DNA of 5,043 nt from an uncultured Ruminococcus sp. (GTDB lineage: Bacteria; Bacillota_A; Clostridia; Oscillospirales; Ruminococcaceae), in the NCBI GenBank assembly GCA_902782875.1, contig CACZPE010000044.1, forward strand, positions 1 through 5,043. The letters are read 5' to 3'. Positions 1 through 5,043 of this stretch are shown one piece after another. The notes beneath the pieces are model-generated. The model saw nothing but the letters and a program-made list of their open reading frames with translations. It did no database searches and had not been told where the DNA came from. Each line of letters opens with the position of its first letter. Positions within the stretch are counted from its first letter, which is position 1. Position numbers and translations under genes: made by a program.

Positions 1-1
1 A

Positions 2-700
2 GACTTCAAGCGTCTCTCCGAGATAGCAAAGTCCGTTGAGGCTTATCTCATGGTGGATATGGCTCATATCGCAGGTCTCGTTGCTGCAGGCGTTCATCCC
101 TCCCCCGTGCCCTATGCAGATATCACCACAACCACAACTCACAAGACCCTCAGAGGCCCCAGAGGCGGTCTTATCCTCACCAACAGCGAGGAGCTGGCTA
201 AGAAGATCAATTCCGCTATATTCCCCGGCACACAGGGCGGCCCTCTCATGCATGTGATCGCAGCTAAGGCTGTATGCTTCGGCGAGGCTCTCTCTCCCGA
301 GTTCAAGGAGTACGGCAAGAACGTTGCTGCAAACGCGAAGGCACTTGCAGACGGCCTTCTCAAGAGAGGCTTTGACCTTGTATCGGGCGGTACCGACAAC
401 CACCTCATGCTCGTTGACCTTCGTCCCTTCGACCTTACAGGCAAGGAGTTCGAGCATCGTCTTGACGAGGTATATATCACCGTCAACAAGAATGCGATCC
501 CCAACGATCCTCAGAAGCCCTTCGTTACAAGCGGCGTGAGAGTAGGTACTCCTGCTGTCACCACAAGAGGCCTCGACACCTCCGATATGGAAAAGATCGC
601 TGAGTTCATGTATCTTGCAGCAAAGGATTTCGATGCAAACGCAGACGCTATCCGCGCAGGCGTTACAGAGATATGCGCAAGACATCCCCTCTATCAGTAA
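2..700 (+). CDS. glyA: Serine hydroxymethyltransferase, C-terminal part (5' end outside window)
   Basis: This is the last 232 residues of a PLP-dependent cytosolic enzyme that interconverts serine plus tetrahydrofolate with glycine plus 5,10-methylene-tetrahydrofolate, the main source of one-carbon units. The frame is open from base 2, so the start lies upstream; the family is usually about 410 residues, so slightly over half is present. Visible signatures are [14 protein letters not shown], whose Asp (56-58) and His (65-67) contact the PLP ring, and the [11 protein letters not shown] motif, whose Lys (143-145) forms the Schiff base with [11 protein letters not shown] and the C-terminal segments [14 protein letters not shown] and HPLYQ are also typical of the family. 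Codons favour CTC, CTT and CCC, which fits a well-expressed housekeeping gene. The gene ends in TAA and is followed by an intrinsic terminator, so it is probably the last gene of its transcript. Identification is very secure. Confidence 0.97.
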   Translation, partial: DFKRLSEIAKSVEAYLMVDMAHIAGLVAAGVHPSPVPYADITTTTTHKTLRGPRGGLILTNSEELAKKINSAIFPGTQGGPLMHVIAAKAVCFGEALSPEFKEYGKNVAANAKALADGLLKRGFDLVSGGTDNHLMLVDLRPFDLTGKEFEHRLDEVYITVNKNAIPNDPQKPFVTSGVRVGTPAVTTRGLDTSDMEKIAEFMYLAAKDFDANADAIRAGVTEICARHPLYQ

Positions 701-720
701 TAGGATCAGTATATTCAAAG

Positions 721-746
721 CTGCCCTCTTTGAGGGCAGTTTTTTT
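721..746 (+). terminator. Intrinsic terminator of glyA
   Basis: An 8-bp perfect stem, CTGCCCTC (721-728) with GAGGGCAG (732-739), encloses a TTT loop and is followed directly by seven T residues (740-746). It lies 20 bases after the glyA stop codon. This is a textbook Rho-independent terminator and separates glyA from the AraC-type gene downstream. Confidence 0.93.
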
Positions 747-753
747 GTTTCTA

Positions 754-782
754 TTGCACTTTATGAGGTTATATGATATCAT
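754..782 (+). promoter_or_regulatory. Probable sigma-A promoter of the AraC-family gene
   Basis: A -35-like TTGCAC (754-759) is separated by 17 bases from a -10-like TATCAT (777-782). Transcription would begin near 788-790, almost at the ribosome binding site GGGAGG (791-796), giving a very short leader. A competing -10 (TATGAT, 772-777) has only a 12-base spacer and is less likely. The promoter begins just after the glyA terminator, as expected for an independent unit. Confidence 0.5.
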
Positions 783-785
783 ATA
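770..785. promoter_or_regulatory. 16-bp perfect palindrome over the -10 region, candidate operator
   Basis: TATATGATATCATATA is a perfect inverted repeat with no spacer, and it covers the proposed -10 element of the AraC-family gene. A dimeric regulator bound here would block RNA polymerase. AraC-family proteins usually bind direct rather than inverted repeats, so the binder could be another protein. AT-rich palindromes also arise by chance, so the functional reading is tentative although the symmetry is certain. Confidence 0.4.
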
Positions 786-803
786 CATCAGGGAGGCGGT
801 ATC

Positions 804-1634
804 ATGGACACAAAAACAAGCTGCAGTGTTTTCACATCTGCATATTCCGAAAATGAAACATTCGCTGACAGCTATATACACAGAAATATTGCCCTGTTCA
901 TCCCGAATTCACCCGACATAGGGCAGGCTCTTATAACACAGGCTGACCGCCCCTCATATATGGTGGTCATAAGCTTCTCTAACGTTCCCGGCATATTTCA
1001 CTACAACGCAGAGGTATGCTCTCCGCACATATGCAGTAAAAATACAGACGACCTGCATTATTACTGCCTTATGATATCAGCGGAGTATTTTGAACAGCGT
1101 TACCTAATGTATTCAGACTCTCTGCCTGTTTTTAACTCCTGCAGATTCGGGATATGCAGTGATATACTCAAAGCCCTGAACACATTTGCGTTTGAATCAA
1201 GCAAAACAATGATGAATTCCAATATCACACTTGATGCCCAGAGCGAGATAATAACCCACTGGATCATCCGCAGCATAATCGGAGAAACACTCGATATGCG
1301 CGCCATATCCGATGATTATTCCGTTGCAAGAGCACAACATTATATGGAGCTTCATTACGCAGAAAACATTACTGTAAATACGCTTGCCGGACTCGGATGC
1401 ATATCGGAATCCACCTTCAACCGCCGTTTCAAGAAAGAGACAGGAAAAGCACCTATAGAATACCTTATCGAAGTAAGGATCACCCACGCAAAAAACCTAC
1501 TGCGGCGAAAGAACATCTCAGTAACAGAAGTCGCCATGAGATGCGGATTCAGCAGCAGTGCGCATTTTGCTTCATATTTCCAGCAGAAAACAGGAATGAC
1601 ACCCAGCGATTACAGAAACCGTTATGCAGACTGA
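804..1634 (+). CDS. AraC/XylS-family transcriptional regulator
   Basis: A 276-residue DNA-binding regulator. Residues about 173-274 form the C-terminal AraC-type domain with two helix-turn-helix units. The first is around residues 190-210 (LAGLGCISESTFNRRFK), the second around 239-262 (VTEVAMRCGFSSSAHFASYF), followed by the family signature QKTGMTPSDYR. The N-terminal part, about residues 1-165, resembles the sensing domains of clostridial AraC regulators (segment LHYYCLMISAEYFEQ), but I cannot name a ligand, and an obvious cupin metal-binding His pattern is not seen. The start at 804 is supported by GGGAGG at 791-796, seven bases upstream. It lies in its own unit after the glyA terminator, with the flavin-type gene 101 bases downstream on the same strand. 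Possible targets are itself, that gene, or distant carbohydrate genes. The family is secure; the regulon is unknown. Confidence 0.93.
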   Translation: MDTKTSCSVFTSAYSENETFADSYIHRNIALFIPNSPDIGQALITQADRPSYMVVISFSNVPGIFHYNAEVCSPHICSKNTDDLHYYCLMISAEYFEQRYLMYSDSLPVFNSCRFGICSDILKALNTFAFESSKTMMNSNITLDAQSEIITHWIIRSIIGETLDMRAISDDYSVARAQHYMELHYAENITVNTLAGLGCISESTFNRRFKKETGKAPIEYLIEVRITHAKNLLRRKNISVTEVAMRCGFSSSAHFASYFQQKTGMTPSDYRNRYAD

Positions 1635-1695
1635 GCTGATATGACTGTATTGTATAAAAAACAGGCTGTATTTTTATATCCTTCCGGAATAATAT

Positions 1696-1707
1696 GTATT
1701 ATAATAC
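1696..1707. promoter_or_regulatory. Consensus -10 (TATAAT) inside a 12-bp palindrome, upstream of the PNPOx-like gene
   Basis: GTATTATAATAC is a perfect inverted repeat and contains a perfect TATAAT at 1700-1705. The place where a -35 should lie (about 1676-1683) reads ATATCCTT and is a poor match. The promoter may therefore be weak or activator-dependent, or the element may be fortuitous. Transcription would start near 1712, leaving a leader of roughly 24 bases before the ATG at 1736. No convincing terminator follows the AraC-family stop at 1634, so read-through from that gene is also possible. Confidence 0.45.
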
Positions 1708-1721
1708 CATTATCACAATCG

Positions 1722-1727
1722 AAAGGA
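1722..1727 (+). promoter_or_regulatory. Ribosome binding site that fixes the start at 1736
   Basis: AAAGGA ends eight bases before the ATG at 1736. Two in-frame ATGs lie upstream, at 1694 and 1727. The first precedes the likely -10 element and the second overlaps this site, so neither is a plausible start. Confidence 0.75.
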
Positions 1728-1735
1728 TGATAACA

Positions 1736-2155
1736 ATGCAGGCAGATGAGATATTTGAACTCATAAACAGCCACCCCGCATTCCATCTGGCAACAATGGA
1801 CGGTGACCAACCGCGTGTCAGAGGCATGCTGCTTTTCCGCGCAGACAGCAGGGGTATAGTATTCCACACAGCCTCCACAAAGGATGTTTACCGTCAGATA
1901 AAGGCAAATCCGAAGGCGGAGATGTGCTTCTCGTGCGGCAATGTCCAGATAAGAGTCACAGGAGTGCTGGAACAGTGTGATGATGAAGGTCTCCGGGAGG
2001 AGATATTCGCCCATCCCTCACGCAGATTTCTTCATGCATGGAAGGAAAAAGGGATAGACGGACTTCTGCAGGTATTTGTCATGAAAAACTGCACAGCTGT
2101 CACCTGGACGATGGAAACAAATTTTGCCGCAAAAGAACCTGTTATCTTATGCTGA
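1736..2155 (+). CDS. Pyridoxamine 5'-phosphate oxidase-like FMN split-barrel protein
   Basis: A 139-residue cytoplasmic protein of the small PNPOx-like family, which usually binds FMN (or sometimes F420 or heme) as a dimer. Visible hallmarks are FHLATMDGDQPRVRGM (residues 16-31, first strands and the Arg-containing flavin-phosphate region), then IVFHTASTKDVYRQIKANPKAEM (split here as residues 41-63), the usual FMN-contact loop and helix. A strand at 71-79 (QIRVTGVLE) follows. Length fits a single-domain member. True PdxH enzymes are longer and carry a C-terminal substrate-binding motif that is absent here, so this is not called pdxH. Relatives include NimA-type nitroimidazole reductases and many proteins of unknown substrate, so no reaction is assigned. 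It follows the AraC-family gene on the same strand and may be controlled by it. It ends in TGA just before a strong hairpin. Confidence 0.87.
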   Translation: MQADEIFELINSHPAFHLATMDGDQPRVRGMLLFRADSRGIVFHTASTKDVYRQIKANPKAEMCFSCGNVQIRVTGVLEQCDDEGLREEIFAHPSRRFLHAWKEKGIDGLLQVFVMKNCTAVTWTMETNFAAKEPVILC

Positions 2156-2183
2156 AAAAAGCCGTCGGGGTTTCCCGACGGCT
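2155..2183. terminator. Strong hairpin between convergent genes, probable bidirectional terminator
   Basis: A ten-base perfect stem, AGCCGTCGGG (2160-2169) with CCCGACGGCT (2174-2183), encloses a GTTT loop. On the plus strand it begins five bases after the TGA of the PNPOx-like gene and is followed by the modestly T-rich CTGTTTGT. On the minus strand it is followed by six T residues (the A tract at 2155-2160), a better U tract. It therefore suits termination of the minus-strand NUDIX transcript at least as well as that of the plus-strand gene. Confidence 0.85.
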
Positions 2184-2216
2184 CTGTTTGTACGGTAAAT
2201 AATCCGCTCTGAGCAT

Positions 2217-2248
2217 AAGCCCCATAAACGTTCTCGTTTATGGGGCTT
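2217..2248. terminator. Second long hairpin at the convergent junction
   Basis: A 14-bp perfect stem, AAGCCCCATAAACG (2217-2230) with CGTTTATGGGGCTT (2235-2248), encloses a TTCT loop. It sits 19 bases beyond the NUDIX stop when read on the minus strand. Neither side has a long T run (TTGTCTGT on plus, TTATGCTC on minus), so it may be an imperfect terminator, or a 3' stabilising stem for the NUDIX mRNA backed up by the hairpin at 2155-2183. Confidence 0.7.
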
Positions 2249-2267
2249 GTCTGTATATGAAACGCGC

Positions 2268-3236
2268 TCAGACTCTTTCATCGGTAACAATGTGTACTAT
2301 GCCTTTATGTTCACTCATCAGATAGTCTTTCATAAAAGTCGGAAAGGCTTTGTAGCTGTCAAGCTCAGAGACAGGGATCCAGTGCATGGTCTCCCTGACT
2401 CCCATAGTGCGGCTTCGGCTGTTGAGTTTCTTTGTACCGCGGGGCTTCATCATAAAGTACATGGATACCTCATGGCATTCCTTGCCGAGCAGAGACCCCG
2501 AGCTCTCATTGAAGAAGTTCTCATGGATCACGGCCAGACACTCTGTTTCATACTCCCTGCCCGTTTCCTCAAGCACCTCTCTTTTCACTGCATTCTCCGC
2601 AGTCTCGCCGAAATGGACCGCTCCGCCTACAGAATAATAATAATCATCTATCTCATTATGTGCGAACAGTACGCATCCGTCTTCCTCGATCATCGCAGCC
2701 GCACGGTATCTGAACCACTTGCTGCCGTCGGAAAGACCGCAGTCCGAAGTACCGCTCCCTGGAAATATATCATGGGTGACATAATGCTTTATCTCTTCAC
2801 TTTCCCTGAGTGAGGCATCTCTGAAAAATGAGGGAAATACAGTCAGCTTCTCATCATCCGCATTTATCCAGAAAAGCTTTTCTCCGTCAGGGCCGTCCTC
2901 CGTAAGATGCCCCGAAGGGATATCATTCAGGCGCTCGTCCTCAAAAAGGAAATATACCGATACCTCGTGATACTGAAAGCCTTCAACATTGACAAAGAAA
3001 TTCTCGTGAACCGCGATCATCCTCACAGGCTCACAGTCTATCCCCGTCTCTTCCCTTACCTCACGGCGCACAGCCTGCTCAAACGATTCGCCATGCTTTA
3101 CCCTGCCGCCTACCGAATAGTATACATCGTCTCGCTCGAGCGGAGAGGTAGCCATAAGTATCCTGCCGCCGTTCCTGATAAGTGCTCCCACACGCAGGTT
3201 GAACTTTCCGTCACCTGCTCTGAATGTAATATCCAT
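2268..3236 (-). CDS. Tandem double-NUDIX hydrolase
   Basis: A 322-residue protein with two complete NUDIX domains; the family cleaves a nucleoside diphosphate linked to another moiety (X) using divalent metal. Domain 1 spans about residues 13-145 with the box from G44 through E50, R58-E59-V60, E62-E63 and G65-I66, an exact match to GX5EX7REUXEEXGU. Domain 2 spans about 174-318 with G205, E211, R219-E220-V221, E223-E224 and G226, ending in R227 where a hydrophobic residue is usual. The two are clearly related: residues 38-81 and 199-242 share 25 of 44 positions by eye, including YYSVGG, EETG and HENFF, at a constant offset of 161. Both have a later tryptophan-containing segment (LFWINADDEKL, MHWIPVSELDS) and an FPSF/FPTF motif. 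Single-domain relatives are about 150 residues. The start is set by AAAGGAGG six bases upstream. It lies 44 bases after the HAD gene on the same strand. The substrate cannot be told. Confidence 0.93.
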   Translation of the reverse strand: MDITFRAGDGKFNLRVGALIRNGGRILMATSPLERDDVYYSVGGRVKHGESFEQAVRREVREETGIDCEPVRMIAVHENFFVNVEGFQYHEVSVYFLFEDERLNDIPSGHLTEDGPDGEKLFWINADDEKLTVFPSFFRDASLRESEEIKHYVTHDIFPGSGTSDCGLSDGSKWFRYRAAAMIEEDGCVLFAHNEIDDYYYSVGGAVHFGETAENAVKREVLEETGREYETECLAVIHENFFNESSGSLLGKECHEVSMYFMMKPRGTKKLNSRSRTMGVRETMHWIPVSELDSYKAFPTFMKDYLMSEHKGIVHIVTDERV

Positions 3237-3266
3237 ACCATACCTCCTTTAAGGAAACAGATTTCC

Positions 3267-3295
3267 ATAATATCACAATATCACGAATTTGTCAA
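3267..3295 (-). promoter_or_regulatory. Near-consensus sigma-A promoter of the NUDIX gene
   Basis: Read on the minus strand, TTGACA (3295-3290) is followed after exactly 17 bases by TATTAT (3272-3267). The -35 lies inside the last codons of the HAD gene. Transcription would start near 3260, giving a leader of roughly 24 bases that includes the AAAGGAGG site. The NUDIX gene can therefore be expressed separately from the HAD gene even though the two could also be co-transcribed. Confidence 0.75.
3269..3284. repeat. Two tandem copies of an 8-bp unit in the NUDIX promoter
   Basis: AATATCAC occurs twice back to back (3269-3276 and 3277-3284; GTGATATT on the minus strand). It fills most of the -10 to -35 spacer and overlaps the HAD stop codon. 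It could be a regulator site or a chance AT-rich duplication. A short inverted repeat, GGAAA (3253-3257) with TTTCC (3262-3266), lies next to it near the expected transcription start. Confidence 0.5.
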
Positions 3296-4075
3296 CAGAT
3301 CTTTCAGAAAAACTGCTATACCATCCTCATCATTTCCGCCTATGACGATATCGGCAGCTTCTTTAACCTCATCAGGCGCATTGCCCATGGCCACTCCCGC
3401 GCCGCAGAGCCTTAGCATACCGATATCCGCAAGGTCATCACCGAACGCCATCACCTCATCGCAGGATATGTCCAGCATGCCGCAGAGCTTTTCTATCGCA
3501 CTCTCTTTTGTAATGCCCCTTTTTGTCAGCTTGTACCAGTATCCGTCGGTAAAGCGTATACAGTCACATCCGGGCAGGGCATCACGCACTCTGAACGCTT
3601 TCTCTTCATCATATTCCTCAAAGCACAGCTTGAGAGAGGGCTTTCTGAAACTTTTGAGCTCATCATATATACAGTTGTCACCCCAGCTTTTCCAGACAGC
3701 GTCCTCCTCGGGTATGAAATTGTGATAATACTCTGCATCCACCGTATCAACGGTGATATTGATATTTCCGCATACGCTCCTTATACCGGCTATGACAGCC
3801 GCCGTCTCATCCGCACTGAATTCTTCCGTGATGACATTTTCACCGTATCTTATGAATGCTCCCCCGCTCGATATAACGGCATCGGGCGAAAGCCTGCCGA
3901 TATACCGCATGCTGTTGGGCTCACTGCGTGATGTGCATACCCCGATAAAATATCCCTTGTTCCTGCATCCGTCCAATACCCCGAGTGTATTCTCCGTGAT
4001 GGTCTTCTCCGTTGTGAGCAGTGTGCCGTCAAGATCAAACAGCAGCAGTTTTTTCCCCTTGATAATCTCATTCAT
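3281..4075 (-). CDS. Cof-type HAD-IIB family hydrolase (sugar or nucleotide phosphatase)
   Basis: A 264-residue cytoplasmic phosphatase of the haloacid dehalogenase superfamily, the usual length for the Cof/YidA group. These enzymes use an Asp nucleophile and Mg2+ to hydrolyse sugar phosphates, nucleotides or similar metabolites. Motif I is FDLDGTLL with nucleophile D14 and acid/base D16. Motif II is the Thr/Ser of VCTSRS (T48). The motif III Lys is probably K190 in RGITKESAI. Motif IV is FGDDLADIGML with D213, D214 and D217 for Mg2+. Residues about 82-185 form the C2-type cap, which decides the substrate and is not recognisable here. All catalytic residues are present. The start has AAAGGAGG (4090-4083) seven bases upstream and a perfect consensus promoter. 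The NUDIX gene follows on the same strand after 44 bases. The family is secure; the substrate is unknown. Confidence 0.95.
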   Translation of the reverse strand: MNEIIKGKKLLLFDLDGTLLTTEKTITENTLGVLDGCRNKGYFIGVCTSRSEPNSMRYIGRLSPDAVISSGGAFIRYGENVITEEFSADETAAVIAGIRSVCGNINITVDTVDAEYYHNFIPEEDAVWKSWGDNCIYDELKSFRKPSLKLCFEEYDEEKAFRVRDALPGCDCIRFTDGYWYKLTKRGITKESAIEKLCGMLDISCDEVMAFGDDLADIGMLRLCGAGVAMGNAPDEVKEAADIVIGGNDEDGIAVFLKDLLTNS

Positions 4076-4105
4076 ATCTCTTCCTCCTTTATGTAAATTT
4101 CATCT

Positions 4106-4134
4106 ATTATATCAAACCAAGTCGCCTGTGTCAA
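4106..4134 (-). promoter_or_regulatory. Perfect consensus sigma-A promoter of the HAD gene
   Basis: On the minus strand TTGACA (4134-4129) is separated by 17 bases from TATAAT (4111-4106), matching both consensus hexamers exactly. Transcription would start near 4099, giving a leader of about 24 bases with AAAGGAGG. High constitutive activity is expected unless a repressor acts. It probably also supplies part of the NUDIX transcription. Confidence 0.85.
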
Positions 4135-4142
4135 TTGTCAGA

Positions 4143-4172
4143 AATGATGATTATCATAATAAAATTGATGAT
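4143..4172. repeat. Direct repeat with 21-bp period plus a short inverted repeat in the divergent intergenic region
   Basis: AATGATGAT (4143-4151) recurs as ATTGATGAT (4164-4172), 8 of 9 bases the same, exactly 21 bp apart, or about two helical turns on the same DNA face. Between and overlapping them is the inverted repeat ATGAT-T-ATCAT (4147-4157). It lies between the divergent HAD and GH43 promoters, so a regulator bound here could touch both. The site is AT-rich and the repeats are short, so chance is not excluded. Confidence 0.35.
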
Positions 4173-4224
4173 GTATTGGGGAAAAGTGCAGTCGTCCGAA
4201 TAAAAAAATCAGCGAAGAGGGTGC

Positions 4225-4253
4225 TTGACAAAGGCGTAAAAACATAGTATCAT
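4225..4253 (+). promoter_or_regulatory. Sigma-A promoter of the GH43 gene
   Basis: A perfect -35 TTGACA (4225-4230) is followed after 17 bases by TATCAT (4248-4253), a good -10. Transcription would begin near 4260, just before AAAAGGAGGA (4265-4274), which serves the ATG at 4281. The leader is about 20 bases. The promoter diverges from that of the HAD gene; the two start points are roughly 160 bp apart. Confidence 0.75.
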
Positions 4254-4280
4254 AATAAAAAAACAAAAGGAGGATCTTAT

Positions 4281-5043
4281 ATGAATCCTTATCTTCCCAA
4301 CTGGGAATACATTCCTGACGGAGAGCCGAGAGTATTCGGAGACAGGGTATACATCTACGGTTCGCATGACAGCGCAGGAAATGCAGCGTTCTGCGACTAT
4401 GTGCTCAAATGCTGGAGCGCCCCTGTGAATGATCTCAACAACTGGGTATGCCACGGCGATATATTCCACACCGCAGACGACAGGGATCACAAGTCTGATA
4501 TCGACTGGAACAACGAGAACACAAGGCTTTTCGCTCCCGATGTAGTACAGGGCAAGGACGGAAAGTACTATCTCTTTGCATATATCGTAAACGGCAGAGG
4601 CTGTGTTGCGGTGAGCGAACGTCCCGAAGGTCCCTTTAAACTCGTATCCAAGTATAAATACACCATACCCGATGATATATGCTGCAACGGATGGTTCATC
4701 GATCCGGGCGTACTCGTTGACGATGACGGCCGCACATATATATACTGCGGATTTCAGCGCTCATTCCTTGCAGAGATAAACAGCGACAATATGTATGAAG
4801 TGATAGATGGTACATGCATCGTTGACTTTATCCCGAACAAGGAGACATCCGAGGGCGGATTTGACGAAAAGGACAAGCTGTTCTTTGAGGCCTGCTCACC
4901 GAGAAAGGTAAACGGCACATACTATATGATCTATTCGCCGCAGAGAAGCCCCCGCCTTGCCTATGCCACATCGGATTCCCCCACAGGACCATTCACATAC
5001 AGAGGATATATCACCGACAACGGCGTTGACGACCACGGCGGAA
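4281..5043 (+). CDS. Glycoside hydrolase family 43 enzyme, N-terminal part (3' end outside window)
   Basis: The first 254 residues of a five-bladed beta-propeller glycosidase that runs off the window with no stop. The start MNPYLPNWEYIPDGEPRVF is typical of clostridial GH43 proteins and has AAAGGAGG seven bases upstream. Probable catalytic positions, by comparison with the family, are D13 in YIPDGEP (general base), D141 in WFIDPGVLVDDDG (pKa-tuning Asp) and E203 in FFEACSPRKVNGTYY (general acid). APDVVQGKDGKYYLF (85-99) and SDSPTGPF (231-238) are blade motifs. There is no signal peptide or membrane segment, so it should act in the cytoplasm on imported oligosaccharides. Likely activities are beta-xylosidase or alpha-L-arabinofuranosidase, but the family also contains arabinanases and galactanases, so none is assigned. 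The gene is transcribed divergently from the HAD gene. Any accessory C-terminal domain lies outside the window. Confidence 0.92.
   Translation, partial: MNPYLPNWEYIPDGEPRVFGDRVYIYGSHDSAGNAAFCDYVLKCWSAPVNDLNNWVCHGDIFHTADDRDHKSDIDWNNENTRLFAPDVVQGKDGKYYLFAYIVNGRGCVAVSERPEGPFKLVSKYKYTIPDDICCNGWFIDPGVLVDDDGRTYIYCGFQRSFLAEINSDNMYEVIDGTCIVDFIPNKETSEGGFDEKDKLFFEACSPRKVNGTYYMIYSPQRSPRLAYATSDSPTGPFTYRGYITDNGVDDHGG

Noticed and set aside
1654..1676. A possible terminator after the AraC-family gene (AAAAACAG ... CTGTATTTTT)
   Set aside because: The arms would leave a loop of only about one base and the pairing is almost all A-T, so a stable hairpin is unlikely.
1622..2014. A 130-codon minus-strand open frame opposite the PNPOx-like gene
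   Set aside because: The plus-strand frame has clear family motifs and a ribosome binding site; the minus-strand product shows none.
2247..2813. A long plus-strand open frame (188 codons) opposite the second NUDIX domain
   Set aside because: It lies antisense to a well-supported gene, its protein has no recognisable domain, and it starts inside the hairpin region without a good ribosome binding site.
2907..3725. A 272-codon plus-strand open frame across the HAD-NUDIX junction
   Set aside because: It is antisense to two secure genes and crosses their promoter; the serine- and proline-rich product is typical of a reverse-complement shadow.
3753..4247. A 164-codon plus-strand open frame opposite the start of the HAD gene
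   Set aside because: It is antisense to the catalytic N-terminus of the HAD gene and runs through both divergent promoters, with no family signature.
4209..4490. A 93-codon minus-strand open frame opposite the start of the GH43 gene
   Set aside because: It overlaps a recognised gene and its promoter, and has no plausible function or start signal.
1..5043. CRISPR arrays, tRNA or rRNA genes, insertion sequences, phage attachment sites, known riboswitches
   Set aside because: No regularly spaced repeats, cloverleaf patterns, transposase-like frames, terminal inverted repeats or long structured leaders were seen; all leaders in the window appear to be short (about 25 bases or less).

Overview
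The window looks like a chromosomal segment from a Gram-positive, fibre-degrading gut or rumen Firmicute of the Ruminococcus / Oscillospiraceae type. The basis is strong AAAGGAGG-type ribosome binding sites, sigma-A promoters of the TTGACA-17-TATAAT kind, moderate GC with AT-rich gaps, a clostridial-style AraC regulator and a family 43 glycoside hydrolase. The genus is inferred from style and was not tested by any search.

Layout, left to right. (1) 2-700, plus strand: the C-terminal half of serine hydroxymethyltransferase (glyA), cut by the window edge and closed by a clean intrinsic terminator at 721-746. (2) 804-1634, plus strand: an AraC/XylS-family regulator whose promoter contains a 16-bp perfect palindrome. 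(3) 1736-2155, plus strand: a small pyridoxamine 5'-phosphate oxidase-like (FMN split-barrel) protein with its own TATAAT element, itself inside a 12-bp palindrome. (4) 2156-2267: a convergent junction with two strong hairpins. (5) 3236-2268, minus strand: a 322-residue protein made of two complete, mutually similar NUDIX domains. (6) 4075-3281, minus strand: a Cof-type HAD-IIB phosphatase, upstream of the NUDIX gene and driven by a perfect consensus promoter. (7) 4076-4280: a divergent regulatory region. (8) 4281 to the window end, plus strand: the N-terminal part of a GH43 glycoside hydrolase with no signal peptide.

Functionally this is mostly housekeeping and accessory metabolism. The HAD and NUDIX genes run in the same direction, and both families hydrolyse phosphorylated small molecules. 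They may be co-transcribed, but the NUDIX gene also has a near-consensus promoter of its own. The GH43 enzyme probably trims imported oligosaccharides in the cytoplasm. The AraC regulator may act on itself or on the flavoprotein gene downstream, though nothing in the sequence proves that.

No mobile element, CRISPR array, tRNA or rRNA was seen, and no clearly new multi-gene system. The most unusual item is the tandem double-NUDIX protein.
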